Positions 8,485 to 15,257 of a DNA stretch of 15,257 nucleotides are shown piece after piece; within the stretch, counting starts at the first letter, position 1; each line of letters opens with the position of its first letter. The stretch covers positions 1-15,257 of the forward strand of contig CAMNHM010000065.1 in NCBI GenBank assembly GCA_946539475.1, written 5' to 3'. The notes under the pieces were generated by a model. It saw nothing but the letters and a program-made list of their open reading frames with translations. It made no database searches and was not told the DNA's origin. Source of the DNA: an uncultured Prevotellaceae bacterium (GTDB lineage Bacteria; Bacteroidota; Bacteroidia; Bacteroidales; Bacteroidaceae). The translations under genes were made by a program, and so were the position numbers.

Positions 8485-9357
8485 TCACGAGTTGCGCAGG
8501 TCGCTGGGCTTGCGCCCTGTCTTGATGCGGAACTTCGACGAGAAATAATCTGGTGAGTCGAAGTTCAGCCGATAGGCGATTTCCTTGATGCTCATGTCGG
8601 TGGTGGTCAGCAACTCCTTGGCGCGCTGCAGGCGCAGGTCCTGCTGGTAGGTGGCTGGCGATAGTCCGGTGTGCTCTTTGAACAACTTCCTGAAGTTGCT
8701 ATAGCTCACTCCCATCTCTTCAGCCACCTGCTGTATTGTCAGCGACGATTCTAGCGACTCGCGGATGCGTAGCTGGGCACGGTTGATCATGTCGACATGA
8801 CTTTGGTTGCGCGTCTTCAGCTCGATGTTACGTTCCAGCGAGTACATCAGACCTATCAGATGGTTGACGATGCCCGCCATCACCTGTTGTGAGTGAGCCT
8901 CCTCAGCTATTGCAGCGTCGTAGGCTGAACGGTAGAGCCGCACGATGTCGTCGGAAAAGCCTACGTGGTAGATGGGCTTCGTGGGCGAGAGGAATCCCGC
9001 GCGCACGCGATCATCAATATTATGTCCGCGGAATCCTATCCAATACTTCTTCCATCCACGTGCACCCGTAGGATGATAGGAGTGCCACTCTCCGGGGAAG
9101 AGCATGAAGAAGTCACCCTCCTTCAGACGTGCCTCAGCCACTGTCTTGCTGTGGAAGACGCCTTCGCCCTCGATGATGTAGAGTAGCTGGTACTCAGGCA
9201 GCACGCGCCCCTTCTGCAGGTCGAAGTAGTAGCCGTCGGCATGTCCGCGGGTGGGGTAGGGATCGTCAGGGCCAATCTCCTCATAGCCTATCGTTGTCAC
9301 GGTCAGGCCCCAGAGCTGGTCGCGCTCGCTGGCTAGCATATATTTACTTGTCTGCAT
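8485..9357 (-). CDS. AraC-family transcriptional regulator with cupin sensor domain
   Basis: A 290-residue one-component regulator. The N-terminal half (about 35-120) is an AraC-type cupin fold with the typical pattern QLLYIIEGEGVF (57-68), then LKEGDFFMLFPGEWHSY (78-94), which usually binds a sugar or other small ligand. The C-terminal 100 residues hold two helix-turn-helix units: LTIQQVAEEMGVSYSNFRKLFKEHTGLSP (206-234) and MSIKEIAYRLNFDSPDYFSSKFRIKTGRKPS (255-285), a canonical HTH_18 ending. No ligand can be read from sequence. It lies 57 bases downstream of a secreted SGNH hydrolase on the same strand. The purine-rich leader contains three and a half copies of a 7-base repeat, followed by GGAG and GAGG stretches just before the ATG. 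Its targets are probably nearby carbohydrate genes, which is inference. Confidence 0.93.
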   Translation of the reverse strand: MQTSKYMLASERDQLWGLTVTTIGYEEIGPDDPYPTRGHADGYYFDLQKGRVLPEYQLLYIIEGEGVFHSKTVAEARLKEGDFFMLFPGEWHSYHPTGARGWKKYWIGFRGHNIDDRVRAGFLSPTKPIYHVGFSDDIVRLYRSAYDAAIAEEAHSQQVMAGIVNHLIGLMYSLERNIELKTRNQSHVDMINRAQLRIRESLESSLTIQQVAEEMGVSYSNFRKLFKEHTGLSPATYQQDLRLQRAKELLTTTDMSIKEIAYRLNFDSPDYFSSKFRIKTGRKPSDLRNS

Positions 9358-9378
9358 ACCTCTTTCTCCTCTCTACTC

Positions 9379-9404
9379 TTTCCACTTTCCACTTTCCACT
9401 TTCC
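9379..9404. repeat. Heptanucleotide tandem repeat in the araC-type leader
   Basis: Three perfect TTTCCAC units (9379-9385, 9386-9392, 9393-9399) and a partial fourth, TTTCC (9400-9404), lie head to tail on the plus strand. Transcribed from the minus strand they read as a GGAAAGT repeat in the spacer between the SGNH hydrolase stop and the AraC-type start. Each unit carries a GGA core resembling part of a ribosome-binding site. Slippage would change spacing by 7 bases without altering any protein. Confidence 0.85.
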
Positions 9405-9414
9405 TCTAAAGAAT

Positions 9415-10110
9415 CTAGCGGTATTTCTTCTTCAGTACCTCTACCACCTGGTCAGCAATCTGCTGCATGCCCTTGACGTTGGGGTGACCTGCCGTTTTGT
9501 CGATGCCGCTGAGCTTGATGACGGGCACGCCATAGTGGGCGCAGATGTCGGCCACCGACGTGTTGATACTCTCTTTCAGGTCGCTGTTCAGCATGAAGAA
9601 GAGGTCTACCGTCGGGTAGCGGTCTTTTAGGTGGTGCAGCAGCCAGGCCAGTGCCGGACGGAAGCAATAAAGGTCGGCACGCTTCCAGCCCTCATACTTG
9701 AACTCGCCCAGCGGGGCACCGCACCAGGAGTCGTTCGTGCCTCCGAAGAGCAGTATCACGTCGGGACGACCCAAGCTCGCATGACGTGTCATGAACGACC
9801 GGTGGGTATAGTCGGCATCGCCGTAGCCCGTGTTACAGATCGTAGCGCCGCTCCACGAGTTGTTCACTTCCAATTTCCAACCCATGCGGTCGATCACCTG
9901 CCACCACCATGTCTGTCGTACTGTCTTCACGTCGGTGCGTTGTGGCTCGTTGCGCCCCAGGAAGTACCAGGTCTCCATCGTGTCGGGCGTCAGATAGCCC
10001 TCGAACGTTGAGTAGGAGTCGCCAAAGATGGTGACTGACGGCTTCGACTGTGCGAATGCCGTGAGGCTGCACATTAGGAGGAGCAGCAGGCTGATGCAAT
10101 ATTTTTTCAT
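9415..10110 (-). CDS. Secreted SGNH/GDSL-family hydrolase
   Basis: A 231-residue esterase/lipase-fold protein with a signal peptide (1-20, ending AFA). All four SGNH blocks are visible: GDSYS (30-34) with nucleophile Ser32, NNSWSGAT with Gly88 for the oxyanion hole, GGTND (123-127) with Asn126, and DKTAGHPN (204-211) supplying Asp204 and His209. The catalytic set is therefore complete. Such enzymes in this group often remove acetyl or other acyl groups from carbohydrates, but the natural ester here is unknown. The Trp-rich segment ETWYF...QTWWWQVI (46-73) between blocks I and II may shape the substrate site. The gene precedes an AraC-type regulator on the same strand (57-base gap) and is divergent from the lipoprotein gene at 10243. 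A TAACTTTG promoter box sits 24 bases upstream of its ATG. It is a different subfamily from the SGNH domain at the right edge of the window. Confidence 0.92.
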   Translation of the reverse strand: MKKYCISLLLLLMCSLTAFAQSKPSVTIFGDSYSTFEGYLTPDTMETWYFLGRNEPQRTDVKTVRQTWWWQVIDRMGWKLEVNNSWSGATICNTGYGDADYTHRSFMTRHASLGRPDVILLFGGTNDSWCGAPLGEFKYEGWKRADLYCFRPALAWLLHHLKDRYPTVDLFFMLNSDLKESINTSVADICAHYGVPVIKLSGIDKTAGHPNVKGMQQIADQVVEVLKKKYR

Positions 10111-10133
10111 GATGTTGATTGTTGATTGTGGGG

Positions 10134-10141
10134 CAAAGTTA
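10134..10141 (-). promoter_or_regulatory. -7 box of the SGNH hydrolase promoter
   Basis: TAACTTTG on the minus strand matches the Bacteroidota TAnnTTTG element and would place the transcription start about 18 bases before the ATG at 10110. No convincing -33 TTTG is present at the usual distance. The rest of the 132-base divergent spacer (10111-10242) is A/T-rich, and I could not identify a matching box for the rightward lipoprotein gene. Confidence 0.5.
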
Positions 10142-10242
10142 CTAAAAAAGAACGTTAGTCGTTCGCCTTTTTATTATTTTAACACAGAACGTTGCAAGTT
10201 TCCCCCTTTTCACGCGTTTACATAAGAAATTAAAGCAATATT

Positions 10243-11340
10243 ATGAACCGCCTTCTACCAGCGTTTGTCGTGCTCGCGTGTTGGCTACTCTCGTCGTGCA
10301 TGACAATCTTCACGGGTGACACCGTTGCACTTACCCTTAGCAGCGTGGTCGATGAGCCTGTCAGTATAGCCACCTGCGAGCAGGTCTACGACAGCGTCCG
10401 CCTGCCAGCACGCATTGAAGTGAAGAAGCGCTACCTCAACCTGCCCATCCGCCTGTCGTCAGACAACTATGTCTTTTCCCCTCTCTATCCTGGGCGCCGC
10501 GCTAACGAGTGGTCGTGGCTGGCAGCTTGCTACACCGAAGGTATCAGCGCTATTGTCGACCTTTCAACGGGCGCCTGGTATAAGCCTGTGCAACAGCAGT
10601 ATTTTGTTCCTGCCATACATCGCGACTCGCTGGCACTCCGTCGCGACACGCTGCCCGCGGCCGACTATCGTATGCCGTCGGTACTCAAGCCCCACGGCAT
10701 GCGCTTCTATCGTCACGAGCTACGCCTGATGGGAGGATTAGGCCCCTATGTCGAGAATAGCAGTTTCAGGCAGCGGCGCGGTGAAGTGTATAGTGGCATC
10801 ATGTTGGGCCCGACCCACGATGTCGATTGTGGCTTCGATGTTTCGGGAGGGTTCAGCGTCGAGTATTTCTACCACCTCGACGAGCGCTGGGCGTTAGGAC
10901 TCGCCGTTGGCTCTGCCGTCTCCAGTGAGGCTTTGTGCGATGAAAAATTCGAGTTCGATCCAGAAGCCGTCACGCTCCAAGATGGTAAGTTAGGCACAAT
11001 GCGCACCACTGCCACCTACCTGTTGTCCGCCCTGAAGTTCAACTGGCTCTTTTTCAACGGCGGCTCTTTCTATTCGAAGGCAGCCCTAGGACTCTCCCGC
11101 CAGCATGTCTGGTTCACAGGCAATCACCCTCATGTCCATTATGCTATCGACGAAAGTCCTTATTATACCTATACTTACAGTCGCGACTATGACAATCGGT
11201 TCTGGCGTCTTGAGGGCCAGTGTACGTTCGTTGGCATAGAGTCAGGACGTGCTCCCCTCCGTTTCTTTGCCGAGCTAGGCTGGGGCCTGCAAGGCGTGTT
11301 CAACGTGGGGCTGAGCTACAATCTCGGTCGTTTCCATTAG
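10243..11340 (+). CDS. Lipoprotein with PEGA-like N-terminus and beta-barrel-like C-terminus, function unknown
   Basis: A 365-residue envelope protein. The N-terminus has a lipoprotein signal with lipobox LSSC, giving lipidated Cys19. Residues 19-125 follow a pattern I associate with Bacteroidales PEGA/YceK-like lipoproteins: a TIFTGDTV start, a short beta repeat with a conserved proline turn (LPARIEVKKRYLNLPIRLSSDNY, at most a distant match), and a membrane-proximal AIVDLSTGAWYKP. The second half, from about residue 156 (YRHELRLMGGLGPYV) to the end, is built of alternating hydrophobic/polar strands rich in Gly, Tyr and Phe. It finishes GVFNVGLSYNLGRFH, which resembles an outer-membrane beta-barrel of the OmpW/PorT size class. 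The final residue is His rather than the usual Phe. It is transcribed alone, divergent from the SGNH hydrolase and convergent with the PL11 lyase. I cannot assign a function; the two-part reading is inference. Confidence 0.85.
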   Translation: MNRLLPAFVVLACWLLSSCMTIFTGDTVALTLSSVVDEPVSIATCEQVYDSVRLPARIEVKKRYLNLPIRLSSDNYVFSPLYPGRRANEWSWLAACYTEGISAIVDLSTGAWYKPVQQQYFVPAIHRDSLALRRDTLPAADYRMPSVLKPHGMRFYRHELRLMGGLGPYVENSSFRQRRGEVYSGIMLGPTHDVDCGFDVSGGFSVEYFYHLDERWALGLAVGSAVSSEALCDEKFEFDPEAVTLQDGKLGTMRTTATYLLSALKFNWLFFNGGSFYSKAALGLSRQHVWFTGNHPHVHYAIDESPYYTYTYSRDYDNRFWRLEGQCTFVGIESGRAPLRFFAELGWGLQGVFNVGLSYNLGRFH

Positions 11341-11349
11341 TCACAGGTT

Positions 11350-11369
11350 CGCTTGCCTGTCGGCAAGTG
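11350..11369. terminator. Hairpin between convergent lipoprotein and PL11 genes
   Basis: An 8-base stem including one G-U pair surrounds the loop TGTC (11358-11361), with the core CTTGCC/GGCAAG at 11352-11357 and 11362-11367. It lies in the 38-base gap between the two facing stop codons. No T-run follows on either strand, so the terminator call is tentative. Confidence 0.4.
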
Positions 11370-11378
11370 CCGTGCTTC

Positions 11379-13508
11379 TCACCTTCCGAGGTACTTGCGT
11401 CCATTGCGAACGTAGATGCCGCGCTGGGGCTGTGCCACACGCTGACCTAGGAGGTTGTAGCAGGCGTCGTCGGAGGGCTGCTGTGCAGGAACGGTGACAG
11501 GAGGTTGGATGGCTGTCATGAACTGGATGTTCTGCACGCGGGCAGCCTCTGCCCATGCGTTGGCATCGTTCTTGATGTCGGCGCCGAGGTAGTAGCCCGT
11601 GTTGGTGGGCTGGTTGTAGCCAATGTTCTCGTTGAGGCAGGAGAGCCAGTAGCAATGGTCGCTCATGAGCCACGGAAACTTATGGGTGGTGGGATACCAG
11701 GTGGAGAAGATCTTCAGGTCTTTTACCAGTGAGGCGTCGGGGACGATGAACTCCTCGCGCCAGTCGCCTACGAGGTCGCCATACCACGAAGAGTTGGCCT
11801 TCGTGCCGTTGATGAAGCGTGTGTCGTAGCGATAGATTGTGAAGGCGCGTCCGCCGTTGCGTTCGTTGCTGATGGTGCCTCCTCCCTTGCTGGGGGCATT
11901 GATGAGCTGTCGGGTGAGGGTGCCGTCGAACCAGATGCCCATGTTGCACGACGAGGGCTTGTAGCCGAGGTCCTTTCCGTCCTGTGAGTGAGCGTTGCTG
12001 CCTGCCCACCAGAACTCGCAGCCTGGCGAGGCGGGGTCGATGTCAGCCACCATGCAGCGCCCTGTATCGTTGTTGTCGCTGCCGACCTTGTTCCATATGA
12101 CTTTTCCGTCGCTGCCGTTGTGCAGCGCAACCGTCGTCTTCCCGCTCTCCAGGCAGTGCCACACCTGCAGCCCCTCCTGTTCAGGCAGGAATCGTCCTAC
12201 GTGGTTGGCGTCGCCGTGGCCCAGCTTTGAAGTCCAAAGTCCGATGCCGTCGTCGTCGACCACCATTGAGCCGTACATCACCTCGTCGACCCCGTCGCCA
12301 TCGAGGTCGGCAACGTTCAGCGAGTGATTTCCTTGCGCAGCATAGGCACTGTTGGGATTGCCGTCCTTACCCTTGCCGCTGCTCTTCGTGTCGAAGCGCC
12401 AGCGACGCGTGAGCTTACCGTCGCGATAGTCCCATGCCTCGATGACTGAGCGGGCGTAGACACCACGTCCGAAGATGGCTGAGGGCAGTCCTGTCTCGTC
12501 GAAACAGCCTACGCCGACGCGGAAGGAGCAGGCACGCTTCCAATAGTCGTCGCCCCAGGAAGAGCTCGTCTCGCGGTTGATGAAGTTGTCGCGTGCGAGC
12601 TCGCGCCCTGTCTTGCCGTCGATAATGCTGATGAACTCCGGGCCGGCTGAGTTGTAGTGGTCGACCCATCCGGGGCTGCTGCTCTTCTCGTTACCCCACG
12701 TGCGATAGTCGATCTTGCCGTCGCCGTTGGTATCGCCAATCTCCTGTCCGTCGCCGAAGACGGTGCCCTCGCAGGTGCGGATAGCCATCTCGGCACAACC
12801 GTCGCCGTCGAAGTCGGCTACGGCGAAGGCGGAACTGTTGCCCAGGATGATGCCGGGTCCTCCCTTGACGCGCCAGAGGAATGTGCCGTCGAGCTTGTAG
12901 GCATCCCATATCACGGCGTAGATCGTGTTGTGGCTGCTGTAGCTGGCGCCGGTGCCTCCGTCGAGTACTCCCTTGGGCGCCTGCAGACGCTTGACGACAA
13001 TCTCAAACTCGCCATCGCCGTCGAGGTCGCCAATGCTCACGTCGTTTGCCTGGTACTCCAGGTCATTGCCGGAATACACGTCCTTGGTGTCCTTTAGGGG
13101 GATGCTGATGTAAGGCTGTCCGGCTGTGAGCTGTGCCTTCTTGATGGTGTAGGTGGCCAGGGTGTCGGTACTGCCGTTGTAGGTCAGACGGTAGGTGATG
13201 TCGTCGTTCTTTGTGGCAGAGGCATCCTGATAGCAGGTACGGTTCTTGATGTTGACGCCAATGCGACGTTCGGCAGCTGATCCGATGCGCCTGTAGAGGT
13301 CGAAGCCAGTCGTGGCATCGTCGCCGGGGAGCATTCGCCAGCTGACGAGCACCTTGCCGTTGTGTTGTTGGTAGTCGCCCGTAGAGGCGTTCGACAGGGT
13401 GTTAATCGAAGCCCAGAGGGCACGGTCCTGTAGGTTGTTGGTCTGTGCCGTCGTGTTTGTGAGGGCACTGGTGAGCAGTAACGCTGCGGTGATAGTTCTG
13501 AGATGCAT
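11379..13508 (-). CDS. Secreted PL11 rhamnogalacturonan lyase with C-terminal sorting-like tail
   Basis: The product has 709 residues. It cleaves the rhamnose-galacturonate backbone of rhamnogalacturonan I by beta-elimination. A signal peptide (1-21) is followed by an Ig/fibronectin-like N-domain (about 50-125, with VSWRMLPGD and FDLYRR) and then the large beta-propeller of family PL11. Calcium-binding loops of the DxDGDG kind recur at DLDGDGEFE (161-169), DFDGDGCAE (232-240), DTNGDGKID (259-267) and DLDGDGVDE (401-409). The catalytic-face signature GGGTISNERNGGRAF (542-556) and SSWYGDLVGDWREEF (573-587) fit YesW/YesX-type lyases. After a Pro/Gln-rich linker (669-680) it ends in YNLLGQRV...GIYVRNGRKYLGR, a short tail common on exported Prevotella proteins that resembles a reduced type IX secretion C-terminal domain. 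The gene begins 3 bases after the SGNH/metallopeptidase fusion gene, so the two are co-transcribed. Endo versus exo action cannot be decided from sequence. Confidence 0.94.
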   Translation of the reverse strand: MHLRTITAALLLTSALTNTTAQTNNLQDRALWASINTLSNASTGDYQQHNGKVLVSWRMLPGDDATTGFDLYRRIGSAAERRIGVNIKNRTCYQDASATKNDDITYRLTYNGSTDTLATYTIKKAQLTAGQPYISIPLKDTKDVYSGNDLEYQANDVSIGDLDGDGEFEIVVKRLQAPKGVLDGGTGASYSSHNTIYAVIWDAYKLDGTFLWRVKGGPGIILGNSSAFAVADFDGDGCAEMAIRTCEGTVFGDGQEIGDTNGDGKIDYRTWGNEKSSSPGWVDHYNSAGPEFISIIDGKTGRELARDNFINRETSSSWGDDYWKRACSFRVGVGCFDETGLPSAIFGRGVYARSVIEAWDYRDGKLTRRWRFDTKSSGKGKDGNPNSAYAAQGNHSLNVADLDGDGVDEVMYGSMVVDDDGIGLWTSKLGHGDANHVGRFLPEQEGLQVWHCLESGKTTVALHNGSDGKVIWNKVGSDNNDTGRCMVADIDPASPGCEFWWAGSNAHSQDGKDLGYKPSSCNMGIWFDGTLTRQLINAPSKGGGTISNERNGGRAFTIYRYDTRFINGTKANSSWYGDLVGDWREEFIVPDASLVKDLKIFSTWYPTTHKFPWLMSDHCYWLSCLNENIGYNQPTNTGYYLGADIKNDANAWAEAARVQNIQFMTAIQPPVTVPAQQPSDDACYNLLGQRVAQPQRGIYVRNGRKYLGR

Positions 13509-13511
13509 AGT

Positions 13512-15257
13512 TTAGTAGGTAGTTGTAAGTTTGTATTCGTAGGGGAAGGTGGCGGGTTCTCCGCGACGGCGCATCGTCTGGTGCTCGTCGGGGGCTCCCA
13601 TGACGAGGAGGTAGAGGTGAGCGACGGGCTCGTCCTTGGGCATGGCGAACGTCGTGGCATTGATGGGACTGTAGATGCTGCGGTCGCTCTTGGTGACAGC
13701 TACGAATCCATAGCGTAGCTGCTTGCCACGGATCTTCAGTGACAGCTTGCGTAGGGCTTTACCGCTGTCGTTGGTCAGCAGTGAGTCGAGGCGGATGGCA
13801 TTGAATCCATATTGCTCAGGCATGTCCTTCGGTTGGAAGAACCCCTTGTCGGCAGCAGCTTCGACGGGCGAGTTAAACGTGCAGGCATAGGGGCGCGTCT
13901 CGCGGCGGGCATGCTTGAAGTCGAAGTTCAGCAGATGCTGGTAGCCCAGGAACATCTCGTCGCAGAATTGTGGCTGCGTGAGTTTGTAGGTGCGCTTGTA
14001 GGTCACCACAGGGTCCTCGCCGCGCTTACCGTCGCGGTAGAGCTGAGCGATGGACGTCTTGCCCCGCTGATCGCTCCACCACTGTATGACGTAGGGTGAG
14101 TGGTAGATATTCTCCATGGCTAGGTAGGCCTTGTGGGTGAGGCGTTTGAAGTCCTCGAAGTGGTAGTTCTCGTCGCGCAGCCACCAGGGGTTGACCTGCC
14201 AGAGCATCCACTGCGACGTCATCTCGTAGAATCCTGAGCCGCCCCATGCCTCGCCTTTCTTGTCGGCTGGTATCTGCAGCTGGAAGGAGTGCCCAAGCTC
14301 GTGTGCCATGCAGTTCATGGTGCGGTCCTGTATGCGGTTTGGCGCCACCCAGAGGGCCCCGATGAAGTCGTCGTAGGTGCCTCCGTAGGCCGTGCCTTCT
14401 AGTGAGTAGTTCACCATGACCATCATCTTGTATTTCTCGGCATTGGAGCCGGGCGACATAAACTGCAGCGTGTCGCGGAAGTAGTCGTAGAACGACTGCA
14501 CGCGGTTGGTGAGCTGCTGCAGGTCGAACTTCATGGGCTTGCCCTCGAGGGCAGGCGGGTTGCTCAGGTCGTTGCCAAAGCCACGCTCCCACATCACGAT
14601 GATGTCGTCCGTCTGCAGGCTTCGCTTGAAGCTCCAGCGGGATGTGTCGCTCTGGAGGTTCATCGAGCGCATGTCCTCGGGTATGTAGACCTGCTTCAAG
14701 GGCTTGAGGACGTCGCGGATGGCTTCCGCCATGCGTCGTGCACCGTTGGCATTGGGGTGTATCATGTCGCTGGTCATCAGCCGCTGGTCGTCGACTACGG
14801 GATGGAGGTCGATGACCTGAAGCTTGTTGCGCTCAGCAACCTTGCGGATGGAGGGGATGACACCTTCGGTGATGACCTTCTCCGTGATGCCCCACTTGTC
14901 GCGGAAGGCACGGATGGGCGTCAGCAGGTAGATGGTGGGCTTCGACGGCAGTGCCGAGAGGGTGTCGATCATGGCCTGGTAGTCTTTCTCGTACTGGGCC
15001 TGGTTCCACTGGTAGTCCTTCGAGTCGTTGGTGCCCAGCTTGATGAGCACGATGTTGGGCTGGAAAGCCTTCGCGTCGCGCCATGCCTGCTCCTGCATGT
15101 AGGGATGGTCGCTGGTGCTCATCATGCAGCGGGCTCCCACGCCGTAGTTCTTCACCACGTAGTTGCGCCCAAGCAGCTGTTGCAGCTGTGCGGGATAGCC
15201 TTTCTGCTCCTGCATGTCGATGCCCGAGCCGTGGGTGATGCTGTTGCCGATGCAGGC
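13512..15257 (-). CDS. SGNH esterase fused to HExxH zinc-peptidase-like domain, N-terminus beyond window
   Basis: The frame is open to the right edge (581 codons visible), so the start and any signal peptide lie outside. At the very edge is IGNSITHGSG, block I of an SGNH hydrolase with its nucleophile Ser. Counting from the Met at 15215, NYGVGAR (23-29) gives block II, KLGTNDSK (59-66) block III, and DMIHPNANG (150-158) the catalytic Asp150 and His153. A second domain follows from about 180. It contains AHELGHSFQ (304-312), the HExxH zinc site with His305, Glu306 and His309, and FYEMTSQWMLW (329-339), whose Glu331 is a likely third metal ligand. A beta-rich region closes the protein (about 440-567). 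The second half resembles what I recall as DUF6055. Such proteins look like secreted zinc peptidases of unknown target. The gene sits 3 bases before the PL11 lyase, suggesting deacylation plus proteolysis during pectin or arabinogalactan-protein breakdown (inference). The internal Met at 15215 is not the true start. Confidence 0.88.
   Translation of the reverse strand, partial: ACIGNSITHGSGIDMQEQKGYPAQLQQLLGRNYVVKNYGVGARCMMSTSDHPYMQEQAWRDAKAFQPNIVLIKLGTNDSKDYQWNQAQYEKDYQAMIDTLSALPSKPTIYLLTPIRAFRDKWGITEKVITEGVIPSIRKVAERNKLQVIDLHPVVDDQRLMTSDMIHPNANGARRMAEAIRDVLKPLKQVYIPEDMRSMNLQSDTSRWSFKRSLQTDDIIVMWERGFGNDLSNPPALEGKPMKFDLQQLTNRVQSFYDYFRDTLQFMSPGSNAEKYKMMVMVNYSLEGTAYGGTYDDFIGALWVAPNRIQDRTMNCMAHELGHSFQLQIPADKKGEAWGGSGFYEMTSQWMLWQVNPWWLRDENYHFEDFKRLTHKAYLAMENIYHSPYVIQWWSDQRGKTSIAQLYRDGKRGEDPVVTYKRTYKLTQPQFCDEMFLGYQHLLNFDFKHARRETRPYACTFNSPVEAAADKGFFQPKDMPEQYGFNAIRLDSLLTNDSGKALRKLSLKIRGKQLRYGFVAVTKSDRSIYSPINATTFAMPKDEPVAHLYLLVMGAPDEHQTMRRRGEPATFPYEYKLTTTY

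Noticed and set aside
9379..9404. CRISPR-like repeats
   Set aside because: The units are 7 bases, directly abutting, with no spacers and no cas genes nearby; this is a simple tandem repeat.
12700..13030. DxDGDG repeats read as a dockerin or EF-hand protein
   Set aside because: The loops are spread through a PL11 propeller, which is known to bind calcium this way; there is no paired dockerin module at a terminus.
11680..13660. Alternative frames within the PL11 region (for example 12657-13097 plus and 13184-13660 minus)
   Set aside because: Compositional shadows of a G+C-rich gene with repeated DGDG codons; the products are Arg/Ser/Ala-rich low-complexity strings and overlap a clear enzyme.
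14026..14592. 188-residue minus-strand frame inside the esterase-peptidase fusion
   Set aside because: Out of frame with the HELGH and SGNH motifs and rich in Arg, His and Pro; a frame shadow.

Overview
The window reads as chromosome of a Bacteroidales bacterium, most likely from the Prevotella group. Four things in the sequence point there. RecA and DnaK have Bacteroidota-type sequences. TAnnTTTG-type promoter boxes occur in the intergenic regions, and ribosome-binding sites are weak or absent. A polyamine-type saccharopine dehydrogenase-fold enzyme lies upstream of recA. Finally, a secreted pectin lyase ends in the short YNLxGQRV...GIYVxNGRKY tail that is common on exported Prevotella proteins. 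The genus call is inference. No rRNA, tRNA, CRISPR, transposase or integrase gene was seen, and no gene-free stretch exceeds 160 bases.

Left part (1-6904, all on the minus strand). Reading in the direction of transcription: a carboxynorspermidine/carboxyspermidine dehydrogenase (6904-5669), an exported GH3 glycosidase with an inserted PA14 domain (5613-3046), recA (3009-1975) and dnaK (1817 to beyond the left edge). The first three are closely spaced (55 and 36 bases). The only recognisable promoter box lies upstream of the first gene, so co-transcription down to recA is plausible. A strong hairpin between recA and dnaK probably separates the two.

Middle part (6905-11340). A compact divergent promoter region (6905-6997) drives the dehydrogenase leftwards and a two-gene unit rightwards: a small Bacteroidales protein of unknown function (DUF6621-like) and an MscS-type mechanosensitive channel, 11 bases apart. 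Converging on this pair is a minus-strand unit made of a secreted SGNH/GDSL hydrolase followed by an AraC-family regulator, with a 7-base tandem repeat in the spacer. Divergent from the hydrolase is a 365-residue lipoprotein that appears to join a PEGA-like N-terminal domain to an outer-membrane beta-barrel-like half.

Right part (11379-15257, minus strand). A tightly coupled pair, 3 bases apart: a protein truncated by the right edge that fuses an SGNH esterase domain to an HExxH zinc-peptidase-like domain, followed by a family PL11 rhamnogalacturonan lyase. Together they suggest attack on pectin (rhamnogalacturonan I) or pectin-linked glycoprotein of plant cell walls, consistent with a plant-fibre-degrading gut or rumen bacterium. 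No SusC/SusD pair lies inside the window. The most unusual items are the esterase-metallopeptidase fusion, the lipoprotein/barrel fusion, the GH3 gene between a polyamine gene and recA, the heptanucleotide repeat ahead of the AraC gene, and a probably leaderless transcript starting at 6998.
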